Source: Hyphomicrobiaceae bacterium
GTDB taxonomy: Bacteria > Pseudomonadota > Alphaproteobacteria > Rhizobiales > JAKIUO01
Assembly (NCBI GenBank): GCA_021647535.1
Contig: JAKIUO010000126.1
Location: 1 to 8,568, forward strand
Direction of reading: 5' to 3'
Length of the DNA: 8,568 nt
In this document: positions 1 through 5,753 of the stretch, piece by piece
How positions within the stretch are numbered: position 1 is the stretch's first letter
How the letters are laid out: every line of letters begins with the position of its first letter
Position numbers and translations under genes: made by a program
The notes under the pieces: generated by a model
Databases searched by the model: none
What the model was told of the DNA's origin: nothing
Seen by the model: the letters and a program-made list of their open reading frames with translations, nothing else

Positions 1-285
1 AGCAAGATTATCCTTTACGATGATTTTGCAATGAAATCCACGCGCAAACAGATTTTTGTTCACGGCGAGCTCAAGACTCTCCCGATTGGCGCTGAGCCAT
101 AGGCCTCTGCCGGGCAATTTACAGCGCAGATCAGGCGTCACGATTTGCTCTGGTGACAGGACAAATCGAATGAGCTGATCCACCGGCAATTGACACTTGC
201 TTAAGGCGCACTGTCGAAGCGGCCTCTTTTTAGCGTCTTGAGGAGCCGTGTGGCTGTTTTTGGCGCTGCTGCCTATGGTCTGCAC
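1..285 (-). CDS. ylxR: YlxR (DUF448) RNA-binding protein, 3' end outside window
   Basis: This is the first 95 codons of a YlxR-family protein; the gene continues past the left edge. The visible part carries the family signature: a basic N-terminal tail, RQCALSK with Cys26 and Cys31 (residues 24-31), LIRFVLSP (38-45), then PDLRCKLPGRGLWLS (51-65) with the conserved GRG loop, and KNLFARGF. YlxR proteins are small nucleoid- or RNA-associated proteins encoded between nusA and infB; alphaproteobacterial versions usually have a C-terminal L7Ae-like domain, which would lie outside this window. It starts 23 nt after the nusA stop, so it is almost certainly co-transcribed. I chose the GTG at 285 because the frame is closed by a TGA just upstream and no ATG is available. 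The only purine-rich stretch (AGGGA) touches the GTG directly, so initiation may depend on coupling to nusA translation. Confidence 0.86.
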   Translation of the reverse strand, partial: MQTIGSSAKNSHTAPQDAKKRPLRQCALSKCQLPVDQLIRFVLSPEQIVTPDLRCKLPGRGLWLSANRESLELAVNKNLFARGFHCKIIVKDNLA

Positions 286-308
286 TCCCTGTGATTTAAG
301 CGTTCATG

Positions 309-1988
309 TCAGCTTTTGAAGATATTGGCTTCGCCCGGTTTTGCCGGTTTGATGGCAGAAGGCACGGAAGATGTGGCTTTTTCATCCACCACCTCCTCCT
401 CTTCGGGTGGGTTCATGATGGCGTCAAAATCTTCTTGAGAAATAATCTCCGCCTTGAGACGGGCAGTCATGATCATGGTCTGGGCAGTGTCACGTCCGAT
501 TTTGAAGCGCTCAAACAGGCCTTCAAAGTGTTTGCGCTGGCCCTCGATTTTTTCATACCAGCCTGCCAGTTCGTCAATGTCGCAATAGGCAAATTCTTTC
601 ATATTGAAGATTTTGTTTTCGCCAAGTACGATCATCATGGGCAGGGTCATGCCGTCAAGTTCGCGCAGTTCTTCGAGGACGCCCATTTTTTTACATTCGG
701 CCAGCTGCTCGGCTTCTTGCTGTTCAAGGTAGTCCTTGGCGCGCCCTTGAATTTCAATCGCTGTGTCTTCATCAAAGCCCTCAATGGCAATGACTTCGGC
801 GGCTTCGACATAAGCCACTTCTTCGACGCTGCTAAAACCTTCGGAGACCAGGAGTTGCGAGATCACCTCGTCGACATTAAGGGCATCCATGAAGGCTTGT
901 GAGCGCTCTTCAAACTCGGCCTGGCGGCGTTCGGATTCTTCTTTTTCAGTTAAAATATCGATGTCCCAGCCGGTCAGTTGCGAGGCGAGGCGGACATTCT
1001 GGCCGCGTCGCCCGATGGCCAGTGATAATTGCTCATCTGGCACAACCACCTCAATGCGTGTGGCGTCCTCGTCAAGCACCACCTTGGCAACTTCAGCCGG
1101 GGCAAGGGCATTAACGATAAAACCCGCCGCATCTGGCGACCACTGGATGATATCAATTTTTTCGCCATGCAGCTCATTAACGACGGCCTGCACACGAGAG
1201 CCGCGCAGTCCGACACAGGCACCAACCGGATCAACCGAGCTGTCATTGGAAACAACAGCGATTTTGGCGCGCGAACCGGCGTCTCTGGCGACCGAACGGA
1301 TTTCGACAATGCCGTCATAGATTTCCGGCACTTCCTGGGCAAACAGCTTGGCCATGAATTCAGGCTTGGTGCGCGACAGAAAAATCTGCGGGCCGCGCTG
1401 TTCCTGACGGACATCAGAAATAAAGGCACGGATACGATCGCGCACCTGAAACATCTCGCGCGGGATGGCTTCGTTGCGCCGCATAATGGCTTCGGCCTTG
1501 CCAAGGTCAACAACGACATTGCCATATTCGGCGCGCTTGACGACGCCGGAGATAACTTCGCCAACGCGGTCCTTGAAGTCAAAATACTGGCGCTCGCGTT
1601 CGGCTTCGCGCACTTTCTGGACGATGACCTGCTTGGCGTTTTGCGCTGATACGCGGCCATAATCAAAGGGCGGCAACTGGTCGATGATTTCGCCACCCAG
1701 TTCAATCTCCTTGTCGATCTGTCTGGCGTCTTTAAAGGAAATCTGCGTATGTTCGTTTTCGACCTCTTCAACAACGGTCATGACACGGGTTAGTTCGGTG
1801 TCGCCGGTTTTTGTGTCGATTCTGGCGCGGATATCATTCTCATTGCCATAGCGCGATTTGGCCGCTTTTTGCACGGCCTCTTCCATGGCGTGAATGACAA
1901 TCATCCGGTCAATGCCCTTTTCACGGGCCACTGCATCGGCAATTTGCAACAATTCAAGTCTGTTTGCACTTACACCAGGTTGCGCCAT
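309..1988 (-). CDS. nusA: Transcription termination/antitermination factor NusA
   Basis: NusA (559 residues) binds RNA polymerase and nascent RNA. It governs pausing, Rho-independent termination and rRNA antitermination. Domains in order: N-terminal polymerase-binding domain (about 1-130, with ANRLELLQIADAVAREK near the start); S1 domain (about 141-195, beginning RVGEVISGVVKR); KH1 (about 210-300, with DPVGACVGLRGSRV at 253-266); KH2 (about 303-350, with AIGRRGQNVRLASQLTGWDI at 324-343); two C-terminal helix-hairpin-helix/acidic-repeat-type regions (about 365-425 and 435-515); and an acidic tail (PPEEEEVVDE). This matches the long alphaproteobacterial form. The ATG has an AAAGAG site 5 nt upstream. 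A better SD-like AAGGAG lies about 30 nt upstream but precedes only an out-of-frame TTG. The 91-nt gap to rimP shows no clear promoter or terminator, which fits one rimP-nusA-ylxR transcript. Confidence 0.99.
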   Translation of the reverse strand: MAQPGVSANRLELLQIADAVAREKGIDRMIVIHAMEEAVQKAAKSRYGNENDIRARIDTKTGDTELTRVMTVVEEVENEHTQISFKDARQIDKEIELGGEIIDQLPPFDYGRVSAQNAKQVIVQKVREAERERQYFDFKDRVGEVISGVVKRAEYGNVVVDLGKAEAIMRRNEAIPREMFQVRDRIRAFISDVRQEQRGPQIFLSRTKPEFMAKLFAQEVPEIYDGIVEIRSVARDAGSRAKIAVVSNDSSVDPVGACVGLRGSRVQAVVNELHGEKIDIIQWSPDAAGFIVNALAPAEVAKVVLDEDATRIEVVVPDEQLSLAIGRRGQNVRLASQLTGWDIDILTEKEESERRQAEFEERSQAFMDALNVDEVISQLLVSEGFSSVEEVAYVEAAEVIAIEGFDEDTAIEIQGRAKDYLEQQEAEQLAECKKMGVLEELRELDGMTLPMMIVLGENKIFNMKEFAYCDIDELAGWYEKIEGQRKHFEGLFERFKIGRDTAQTMIMTARLKAEIISQEDFDAIMNPPEEEEVVDEKATSSVPSAIKPAKPGEANIFKS

Positions 1989-2079
1989 TGTAGCTCTTTC
2001 TTTTCAAGAGGCTCCTTGTGCGAATTGCACGCCGGGGCCGTTTGCCAATTGATTTCGTTTGTTTTGACGGGATCAATAT

Positions 2080-2691
2080 TTACTCTTCGATTTTCGTATC
2101 TTCAATGCCCGTATCTTCAATGTCTGTGTCGGGGCTCTGGGCCGCCTTGCCAGCCATCGCGGCCTTGATCAAAGCGTCGGTCATCACCAGCTTGGCTTCT
2201 TCGATGAGCGCCGGGGCGAAACCCAATATCTCTTCGGTTTTGCTGGTCCCAACCGGGGCGCGCAGCAAAATTTCATTATTCTCAAAGCCCTCAATAAAGC
2301 CGCGAAAGCGTTTTTGGCCCTCGATGGCCTGTGTGAGCTTTATTTTGGCTTCATAGCCCACCCATTTTTTAAAATCACCGGGGCGCACCAGCGGGCGGTC
2401 AATGCCGGGGCTTGAGACTTCCATAAAATAACGATCGCTGATAATGTCATGAGCATCCAGCAGGGGCGACAGGTCACGGCTGATTTTGGCCAGCTCGTTA
2501 ACGTCAATCTGCCCATCAGCGCGCTCGGCCATGATTTGCAGCGTGCCGCCATCGCGATTGGACACGGTCACCCGCACCAGTCGAAAGCCCAGAGCTTCAA
2601 TCACCGGTTCAGCCAGCGCGGCAATTCTGCCAGCCTGACCGTTTTCGGAAATAAAGCGCGGCTCGTTAGCGGCGGCGTGTTCATCACTCAT
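2080..2691 (-). CDS. rimP: Ribosome maturation factor RimP
   Basis: RimP (203 residues from the chosen start) assists late assembly of the 30S subunit. The N-terminal alpha/beta domain spans about residues 21-104 (RIAALAEPVIEALGF, then VNELAKISRDLSPLLD), ending in the family hallmark MEVSSPGIDRPL (90-101). The C-terminal SH3-like domain covers about 105-170. The tail after residue 185 is acidic and repetitive (IEDTGIEDTKIEE). The frame stays open upstream to a GTG at 2769, but that extension is encoded by a terminator hairpin and has no family similarity. I therefore start at the ATG at 2691 (MSDEHAAANE), which has only a weak GAGA Shine-Dalgarno. It is the first gene of the rimP-nusA-ylxR unit and is preceded by its own promoter and leader. 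Confidence 0.95.
   Translation of the reverse strand: MSDEHAAANEPRFISENGQAGRIAALAEPVIEALGFRLVRVTVSNRDGGTLQIMAERADGQIDVNELAKISRDLSPLLDAHDIISDRYFMEVSSPGIDRPLVRPGDFKKWVGYEAKIKLTQAIEGQKRFRGFIEGFENNEILLRAPVGTSKTEEILGFAPALIEEAKLVMTDALIKAAMAGKAAQSPDTDIEDTGIEDTKIEE
2083..2124 (-). repeat. 15-nt tandem repeat in the rimP 3' end
   Basis: Two adjacent 15-nt units (2095-2109 and 2110-2124) differ at one base and encode GIEDT and DIEDT. A degenerate partial unit (2083-2094, KIEE) follows just before the stop codon. The result is an acidic tail of repeating I-E-D-T outside the conserved RimP fold. Slippage could change the copy number in steps of five residues without breaking the frame. Confidence 0.65.
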
Positions 2692-2724
2692 CAAAAGTCT
2701 CAATTTCTTTTTGTTCCTGGAAAC

Positions 2725-2770
2725 GAAAAAAGAGCGGACCTCCCCGAAGCTTTCGCCCCTGAAGTCCACT
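2725..2770 (-). terminator. Intrinsic terminator in the rimP leader (candidate attenuator)
   Basis: On the minus strand AGTGGACTTC (2770-2761) pairs with GAGGTCCGCT (2742-2733): ten pairs without a gap, including two G-U. The 18-nt loop contains GCGAAAGC. Six T follow at once (2731-2726). The structure begins about 40 nt after the likely transcription start of the promoter at 2818-2846 and ends 34 nt before the rimP ATG. It therefore lies inside the rimP leader rather than directly behind trmB, whose stop is over 100 nt upstream. It could act both as trmB terminator and as rimP attenuator. Terminator-type attenuators before rimP are catalogued in Enterobacteria (the Rfam rimP leader); that this is a functional counterpart is inference. 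Confidence 0.75.
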
Positions 2771-2776
2771 CCATCT

Positions 2777-2791
2777 AAGACAAAATGTCTT
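2777..2791 (-). promoter_or_regulatory. Small hairpin in the rimP leader
   Basis: A perfect 6-bp inverted repeat, AAGACA-TTT-TGTCTT, sits between the predicted transcription start and the terminator stem, six bases from the latter. It could be a pause hairpin or part of the leader fold. No competing antiterminator pairing is obvious by eye. Confidence 0.45.
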
Positions 2792-2817
2792 GTTCAGGAA
2801 GTATCGTGCATGTGTTT

Positions 2818-2846
2818 TATATAGAGGAGCGGGTAGGTCTATGCAA
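2818..2846 (-). promoter_or_regulatory. Sigma70-type promoter of the rimP-nusA operon
   Basis: On the minus strand TTGCAT (2846-2841) and TATATA (2823-2818) are separated by 17 bp, the ideal spacing for housekeeping sigma. Transcription would begin near 2811, giving an untranslated leader of about 120 nt that contains the hairpin and terminator before rimP. The promoter lies in the gap after trmB, which makes rimP-nusA-ylxR separately transcribed. Confidence 0.65.
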
Positions 2847-2874
2847 GCGAGAAGTTGCGGGCGTGGAGAAATGG

Positions 2875-3570
2875 TTACTTGCGTACAAATGTTAAATGAG
2901 CGGGCGGGCGGCCTTCGCGCAGGGCTTTTTGGCCATAGCGGGTGGCGGGCCAGTCAGCGGGGCGGCTGCGCCAGTCTTTGGCTGATCGTGCCGTCCAGAT
3001 GAAATCGGTACGCGGTGCCATATGTTTCAGGGTCCAGGCGACATAATGCGGGATATCGCTGGCAAAACGCAGCTCGGCACCCGGTTTCAGGACTTTGGCC
3101 ATCAGGTCAAGGTTGATCCGGGAGATAAAACGGCGCTTGTGATGGCGTTTCTTGGGCCAGGGATCGGGGTGCAGGATAAACAGGCGATCAATGCTATTGG
3201 GGGCAAGGGCTTCCAGAATATCAACGGCATCATCATCGCGTATGCGGATATTCGGGAGGCCCTGCTCATCAATAAACACCAGCAGCTTGGCGACACCATT
3301 GAGAAACGGCTCGCAGCCAATAAAGCCGATGTCAGGATTTTGCGCGGCCTGCCACGCTAGGTGCTCGCCTCCCCCAAAACCAATCTCCAGCCAGACTTTT
3401 TGGCTGTCGGCAGAAAACAATTTAAGCGGGGTAAGGCTGTCTGGTTGGCAGGGCGTGATCCGCAGGCGAGGCAATAGCTCATCGCATAAAATCTGCTTGC
3501 GGGGGCTGAGCTTCCCCCCCTTGATGCGGCCGTGTACCTGTCGTCTGCGTTGTGGTTCGTTCGTGCTCAT
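2875..3570 (-). CDS. trmB: tRNA (guanine-N7-)-methyltransferase TrmB
   Basis: TrmB (231 residues) uses SAM to make N7-methylguanosine at position 46 in the tRNA variable loop. The sequence shows a basic N-terminal segment (RRRQVHGRIKGGKLSPRK), the SAM-binding loop LEIGFGGGEH (61-70), the acidic end of the next strand (GCEPF, 85-89), the family motif HPDPWPKKRHHKRR (134-147), and the C-terminal substrate motif ATRYGQKALREGRP (209-222). I start at the ATG at 3570 (MSTNEPQRRR). The frame is open to a TTG at 3630, but that stretch is encoded by the hairpin element next door and is not family sequence. No convincing Shine-Dalgarno precedes the ATG; the hairpin element ends only a few bases upstream and may have displaced it. 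trmB follows metK, the source of its methyl donor. Confidence 0.96.
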   Translation of the reverse strand: MSTNEPQRRRQVHGRIKGGKLSPRKQILCDELLPRLRITPCQPDSLTPLKLFSADSQKVWLEIGFGGGEHLAWQAAQNPDIGFIGCEPFLNGVAKLLVFIDEQGLPNIRIRDDDAVDILEALAPNSIDRLFILHPDPWPKKRHHKRRFISRINLDLMAKVLKPGAELRFASDIPHYVAWTLKHMAPRTDFIWTARSAKDWRSRPADWPATRYGQKALREGRPPAHLTFVRK

Positions 3571-3573
3571 ATT

Positions 3574-3717
3574 GCTTGCTTCGCAAATGGGCTGCCGCCC
3601 AAACCCGCTTGGGGAAAGGGTTTCCCCCAAACCCCCTTCTTTTTAAATTCAAAAAAGGGTGGGTTTGGGAGGTCTCCTCCCAACGGGGTGCGGGGCTGGC
3701 CCCGCTCGCGCAGCGAG
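3574..3717. repeat. Composite multi-hairpin palindromic element between metK and trmB
   Basis: The gap between metK and trmB is almost filled by a long imperfect inverted repeat centred on an AT-rich core near 3640-3656. Each half is a series of short hairpins in mirror order. Left half: gggc/gccc (3589-3600) and ttggggaaa-ggg-tttcccc(c)aa (3609-3630). Right half: ttgggagg-tct-cctcccaa (3665-3683), gcggggc-tg-gccccgc (3690-3705) and ctcgc-gca-gcgag (3705-3717). The outer ends also resemble each other in inverted orientation (CTTGCTTCGC versus CTCGCTGCGC). G and C runs contrast with the flanking genes. It contains no protein gene. Such hairpin clusters resemble dispersed intergenic repeats (REP/REPIN or MITE-like); whether this one is dispersed cannot be told from one copy. 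It may also terminate metK transcripts. Confidence 0.7.
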
Positions 3718-3724
3718 GTCTGTT

Positions 3725-4894
3725 TTAGCTGGTGGCGCCTTTGAGTGCTTCCACGAGGTCGAGTTTTTCCCAGGAAAAACCGCCATCATTGTCGGGTTTA
3801 CGGCCAAAATGGCCATAAGAAGCGGTGCGTTCATAGACCGGGCGGCGCAGATCGAGCTGTTTGCGGATGCCGCTTGGTGTCAGGTCCATGACCTCCATCA
3901 AAATGGCTGACAACTTGTCTTCGCTGATGGTGCCAGTGCCGTAAGTGTCCACATAAAGCGACAGGGGTTTTGCTACGCCAATGGCGTAGGAGAGCTGCAG
4001 GGTGCAGCGTTCGGCCAGACCGGCTCCAACGACGTTTTTGGCGAGATAGCGCGCCGCATAAGCTGCCGAACGATCGACCTTGGAGGGGTCTTTGCCAGAG
4101 AAAGCGCCGCCGCCATGGGGGGCCGCGCCGCCATAGGTGTCAACAATGATCTTTCGTCCGGTCAATCCGGCATCGCCATCAGGTCCGCCAATGATAAACT
4201 GGCCAGTGGGATTGATGTAAAATTCTTCTTCGGGACAGTTCCAGCCGTCGGGCAGCACATCCTTGACAATGTCGCGAACAACTTCTTCCACTTGCTCTCT
4301 GGTGGCCTCTGCCGTGTGCTGGGTGGAAACAACGACAGAGCGGACACCAACGGGTTTGAAATTCTCATAGCGCAAGGTGAGCTGACTTTTGGCATCGGGG
4401 CCAAGCAGGTCAGTCTGTCCCGAGTGGCGCGCTTTGGCCATATCGTGCAGGATTTTGTGGGCGTAATGGATGGGGGCGGGCATCAGATCTTGCGTTTCGT
4501 TGCAGGCATAGCCAAACATGATGCCCTGATCACCAGCACCTTCGTCTTTTTCTTCGCCACGCTCGACGCCCATGCGAATGTCGCTGGACTGTTCGTGCAG
4601 ATAGATTTGCACTTCGGCATTTTTCCAGTGAAAGCCATCCTGCTCATAGCCGATTTCACGCACGCAGCGCCGGGCGGCTTCTTCAATGGCGGCGTTGTCG
4701 ACGGAAGCGGGGCCAAAGGTTTCACCCGCCAGAATGATGCGGTTGGTGGTGGTCATGGTTTCGCAGGCCACTTTGGAGGCAGGGTCAGCCGCCAGAAAAA
4801 GATCGACGACGCTATCGGAGATGCGGTCACAAATCTTGTCGGGGTGGCCCTCGGAAACGCTCTCGCTGGTAAATTCAAAATCTTTTTGTGGCAA
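3725..4894 (-). CDS. metK: S-adenosylmethionine synthase MetK
   Basis: MetK (389 residues, normal length) makes S-adenosylmethionine from methionine and ATP in the cytoplasm, with Mg2+ and K+. Signature motifs are complete: SESVSEGHPDKICDRISD (10-27, with the ATP-binding His17 and Asp19), GAGDQGIMFGYA (119-130), GGGAFSGKDPSKVDRS (261-276, the phosphate-binding loop and active-site lysines) and the C-terminal YGHFGR (360-365). The start is a TTG at 4894: it has an AAGGAG site 7 nt upstream, gives the expected N-terminus (MPQKDFEFTSESV), and no in-frame ATG occurs before residue 47, inside the conserved core. The upstream gap can fold so that this Shine-Dalgarno is paired. metK sits between the Xre regulator and trmB. 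Confidence 0.99.
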   Translation of the reverse strand: MPQKDFEFTSESVSEGHPDKICDRISDSVVDLFLAADPASKVACETMTTTNRIILAGETFGPASVDNAAIEEAARRCVREIGYEQDGFHWKNAEVQIYLHEQSSDIRMGVERGEEKDEGAGDQGIMFGYACNETQDLMPAPIHYAHKILHDMAKARHSGQTDLLGPDAKSQLTLRYENFKPVGVRSVVVSTQHTAEATREQVEEVVRDIVKDVLPDGWNCPEEEFYINPTGQFIIGGPDGDAGLTGRKIIVDTYGGAAPHGGGAFSGKDPSKVDRSAAYAARYLAKNVVGAGLAERCTLQLSYAIGVAKPLSLYVDTYGTGTISEDKLSAILMEVMDLTPSGIRKQLDLRRPVYERTASYGHFGRKPDNDGGFSWEKLDLVEALKGATS

Positions 4895-4897
4895 CGC

Positions 4898-5030
4898 AAT
4901 TCTCCTTGAATATAAACGCGACGAAGTCGCAGCCTCGCATAGGGCATCAAAAAATCAACTATGAAGCCATGTCTTTCTATATTTTTTCATGATTTGTCGC
5001 AGTCAGTGGTGTGCAGGTCAAGGAGGAATT
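4898..5030 (-). promoter_or_regulatory. Structured metK leader with an anti-Shine-Dalgarno
   Basis: On the minus strand AATTCCTCCTTGA (5030-5018), just after the xre gene, is complementary to TCAAGGAGAATT (4909-4898), which contains the metK Shine-Dalgarno: 12 pairs with one bulged C, eight of them uninterrupted. The 108 nt between hold two further stems. One is GGCTTCA/TGATGCC (4968-4962 with 4949-4943, one U-U mismatch, 12-nt loop); the other is the perfect GCGAC-TTC-GTCGC (4930-4918). Closing the outer stem would block metK initiation. The layout does not match my recollection of the SAM-II, SAM-V or SAM/SAH consensus. No strong internal promoter is visible; a TTGACC (5018-5013) overlaps the anti-Shine-Dalgarno but has only a poor -10. 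Function is inferred from base pairing alone. Confidence 0.42.
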
Positions 5031-5038
5031 AAGCATAG

Positions 5039-5060
5039 CCGCAAATTAAACTATTTGCGG
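5039..5060 (-). other. Perfect hairpin overlapping the end of the xre gene
   Basis: CCGCAAAT-AGTTTA-ATTTGCGG forms an 8-bp perfect stem with a 6-nt loop; the xre stop codon TAG lies in the stem and loop. No T tract follows on the minus strand, so it is not a typical intrinsic terminator. It may stabilise the 3' end of the upstream message or form the outer edge of the metK leader. Confidence 0.45.
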
Positions 5061-5494
5061 TTGGCCTTGTCGTCATCGCGGGTCGCTTCATCCTCATCTG
5101 ACAGGGTGCGCACAAGATCAACTACGCGCTTGCGTACTTTGGGGTCGGCAATGCTGACGAAAGCGCGAATCAGCTCCAGGCCGTCTCTGGTACTGATGAA
5201 CTCATAGAGGAAATTCTCCATTTTGGGTTCACTCATGCCATCGGCACTCTGGTTGACGGCAAGGGGCGCATCGTCAAAAAAGAACTGTACTGGAACATCG
5301 AGTATCTGCGAAATGTGATAGAGCCGCGAAGCGCCGATGCGATTTGTACCCTTTTCATATTTCTGGATCTGCTGGAAAGTCAGGCCCATCTGGTCACCAA
5401 GCTTTTCCTGGCTCATGGAAAGCAGCATACGCCGTAACCGCACGCGGCTGCCGACGTGGATGTCGATGGGGTTAGGTTTCTTTGCTACGGTCAC
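5051..5494 (-). CDS. Xre-family transcriptional regulator (SinR/PraR-like)
   Basis: A 147-residue DNA-binding protein with one Cro/C1-type helix-turn-helix (about 13-72): VGSRVRLRRMLLSMSQEKLG, MGLTFQQIQKYEKGTNRIG, then a third-helix segment ending ILDVPVQFFF. A C-terminal helical region (about 91-132, MENFLYEFISTRDGLELIRA, DPKVRKRVVDLVRTL) probably mediates dimerisation, followed by a charged tail. This resembles the conserved alphaproteobacterial regulators named PraR or PhrR in rhizobia; I assign the family, not the exact orthologue, so I give no symbol. The start is a GTG at 5494 with AAGGA 6 nt upstream. The 259-bp AT-rich region before it suggests its own promoter and possible autoregulation. 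It ends 156 nt before metK; whether it controls metK is unknown. Confidence 0.93.
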   Translation of the reverse strand: MTVAKKPNPIDIHVGSRVRLRRMLLSMSQEKLGDQMGLTFQQIQKYEKGTNRIGASRLYHISQILDVPVQFFFDDAPLAVNQSADGMSEPKMENFLYEFISTRDGLELIRAFVSIADPKVRKRVVDLVRTLSDEDEATRDDDKANRK

Positions 5495-5753
5495 TTGGCG
5501 TCCTTGAACTGTTTTTTCGTTTCCGGGTTAAAACTCTGGTTATATTTAGCATTTAACATCGATAAACAACAGTGTGTCGCGGTATATTGCAACTTATTTG
5601 CGAGAATAATTTGTTCGTTCAGTTGTTTTTGAACACAATATTAAGGCCTGAGTGATGAATTGCAGCGCGTTTCAGCTCTTGCTTGGCAAAATGCCTCACC
5701 CCTGATAATTGCAACTATCGAGTGTATTGTTATCACACACACCCTGTGGATAT
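5495..5753. promoter_or_regulatory. AT-rich control region between lnt and xre
   Basis: This gap is much richer in A and T than the genes around it and holds no supported gene. It contains two copies of AGTTGCAAT on the minus strand (5594-5586 and 5716-5708) with the palindromic core TTGCAA, and a third related site near 5659-5665. It also has GTTCA-8nt-TGAAC and AAACAAC motifs facing each other. These could be operators for a dimeric helix-turn-helix protein such as the adjacent Xre regulator. No T-tailed terminator is visible behind lnt. Function is inferred from repetition only. Confidence 0.4.
5539..5569 (-). promoter_or_regulatory. Weak candidate promoter of the xre gene
   Basis: TATAAC (5544-5539) fits a -10 element at five of six positions. 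Upstream lies TTGTTT (5569-5564), but the spacing is 19 bp, longer than ideal. It would give a leader of about 40 nt to the GTG. The surrounding AT-richness makes a chance match quite possible. Confidence 0.35.

Noticed and set aside
306..902. Open frame on the plus strand opposite the nusA 3' end
   Set aside because: Phe/His/Asp-rich antisense product typical of reverse-read acidic coding sequence; NusA is intact on the other strand.
2018..2030. Short dyad GTGC-5nt-GCAC between rimP and nusA
   Set aside because: Only four base pairs with no T tract; not distinguishable from chance.
2692..2769. N-terminal extension of RimP to a GTG at 2769
   Set aside because: The added residues are encoded by the terminator hairpin and T tract, and the family starts shortly before the RIAALAEPV segment; the ATG at 2691 suffices.
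2701..2775. 24-codon leader peptide frame across the rimP terminator (ATG-GAG-TGG…TGA)
   Set aside because: No Shine-Dalgarno precedes its ATG and there is no run of a regulatory amino acid codon, so a translation-based attenuator is not supported.
3571..3630. N-terminal extension of TrmB to a TTG at 3630
   Set aside because: The extension is translated hairpin repeat and not family sequence.
4115..4909. Long open frame on the plus strand opposite metK
   Set aside because: Glycine- and phenylalanine-rich antisense of MetK with no recognisable domain; the MetK reading is complete.
4895..5050. Known SAM riboswitch (SAM-II, SAM-V or SAM/SAH) before metK
   Set aside because: I could not find the conserved cores of these classes by eye; the fold described here rests on different pairings. 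A covariance-model search would settle it.
5700..5753. Terminator after lnt
   Set aside because: The GTGT/ACAC repeats give only a weak stem with no T tract.
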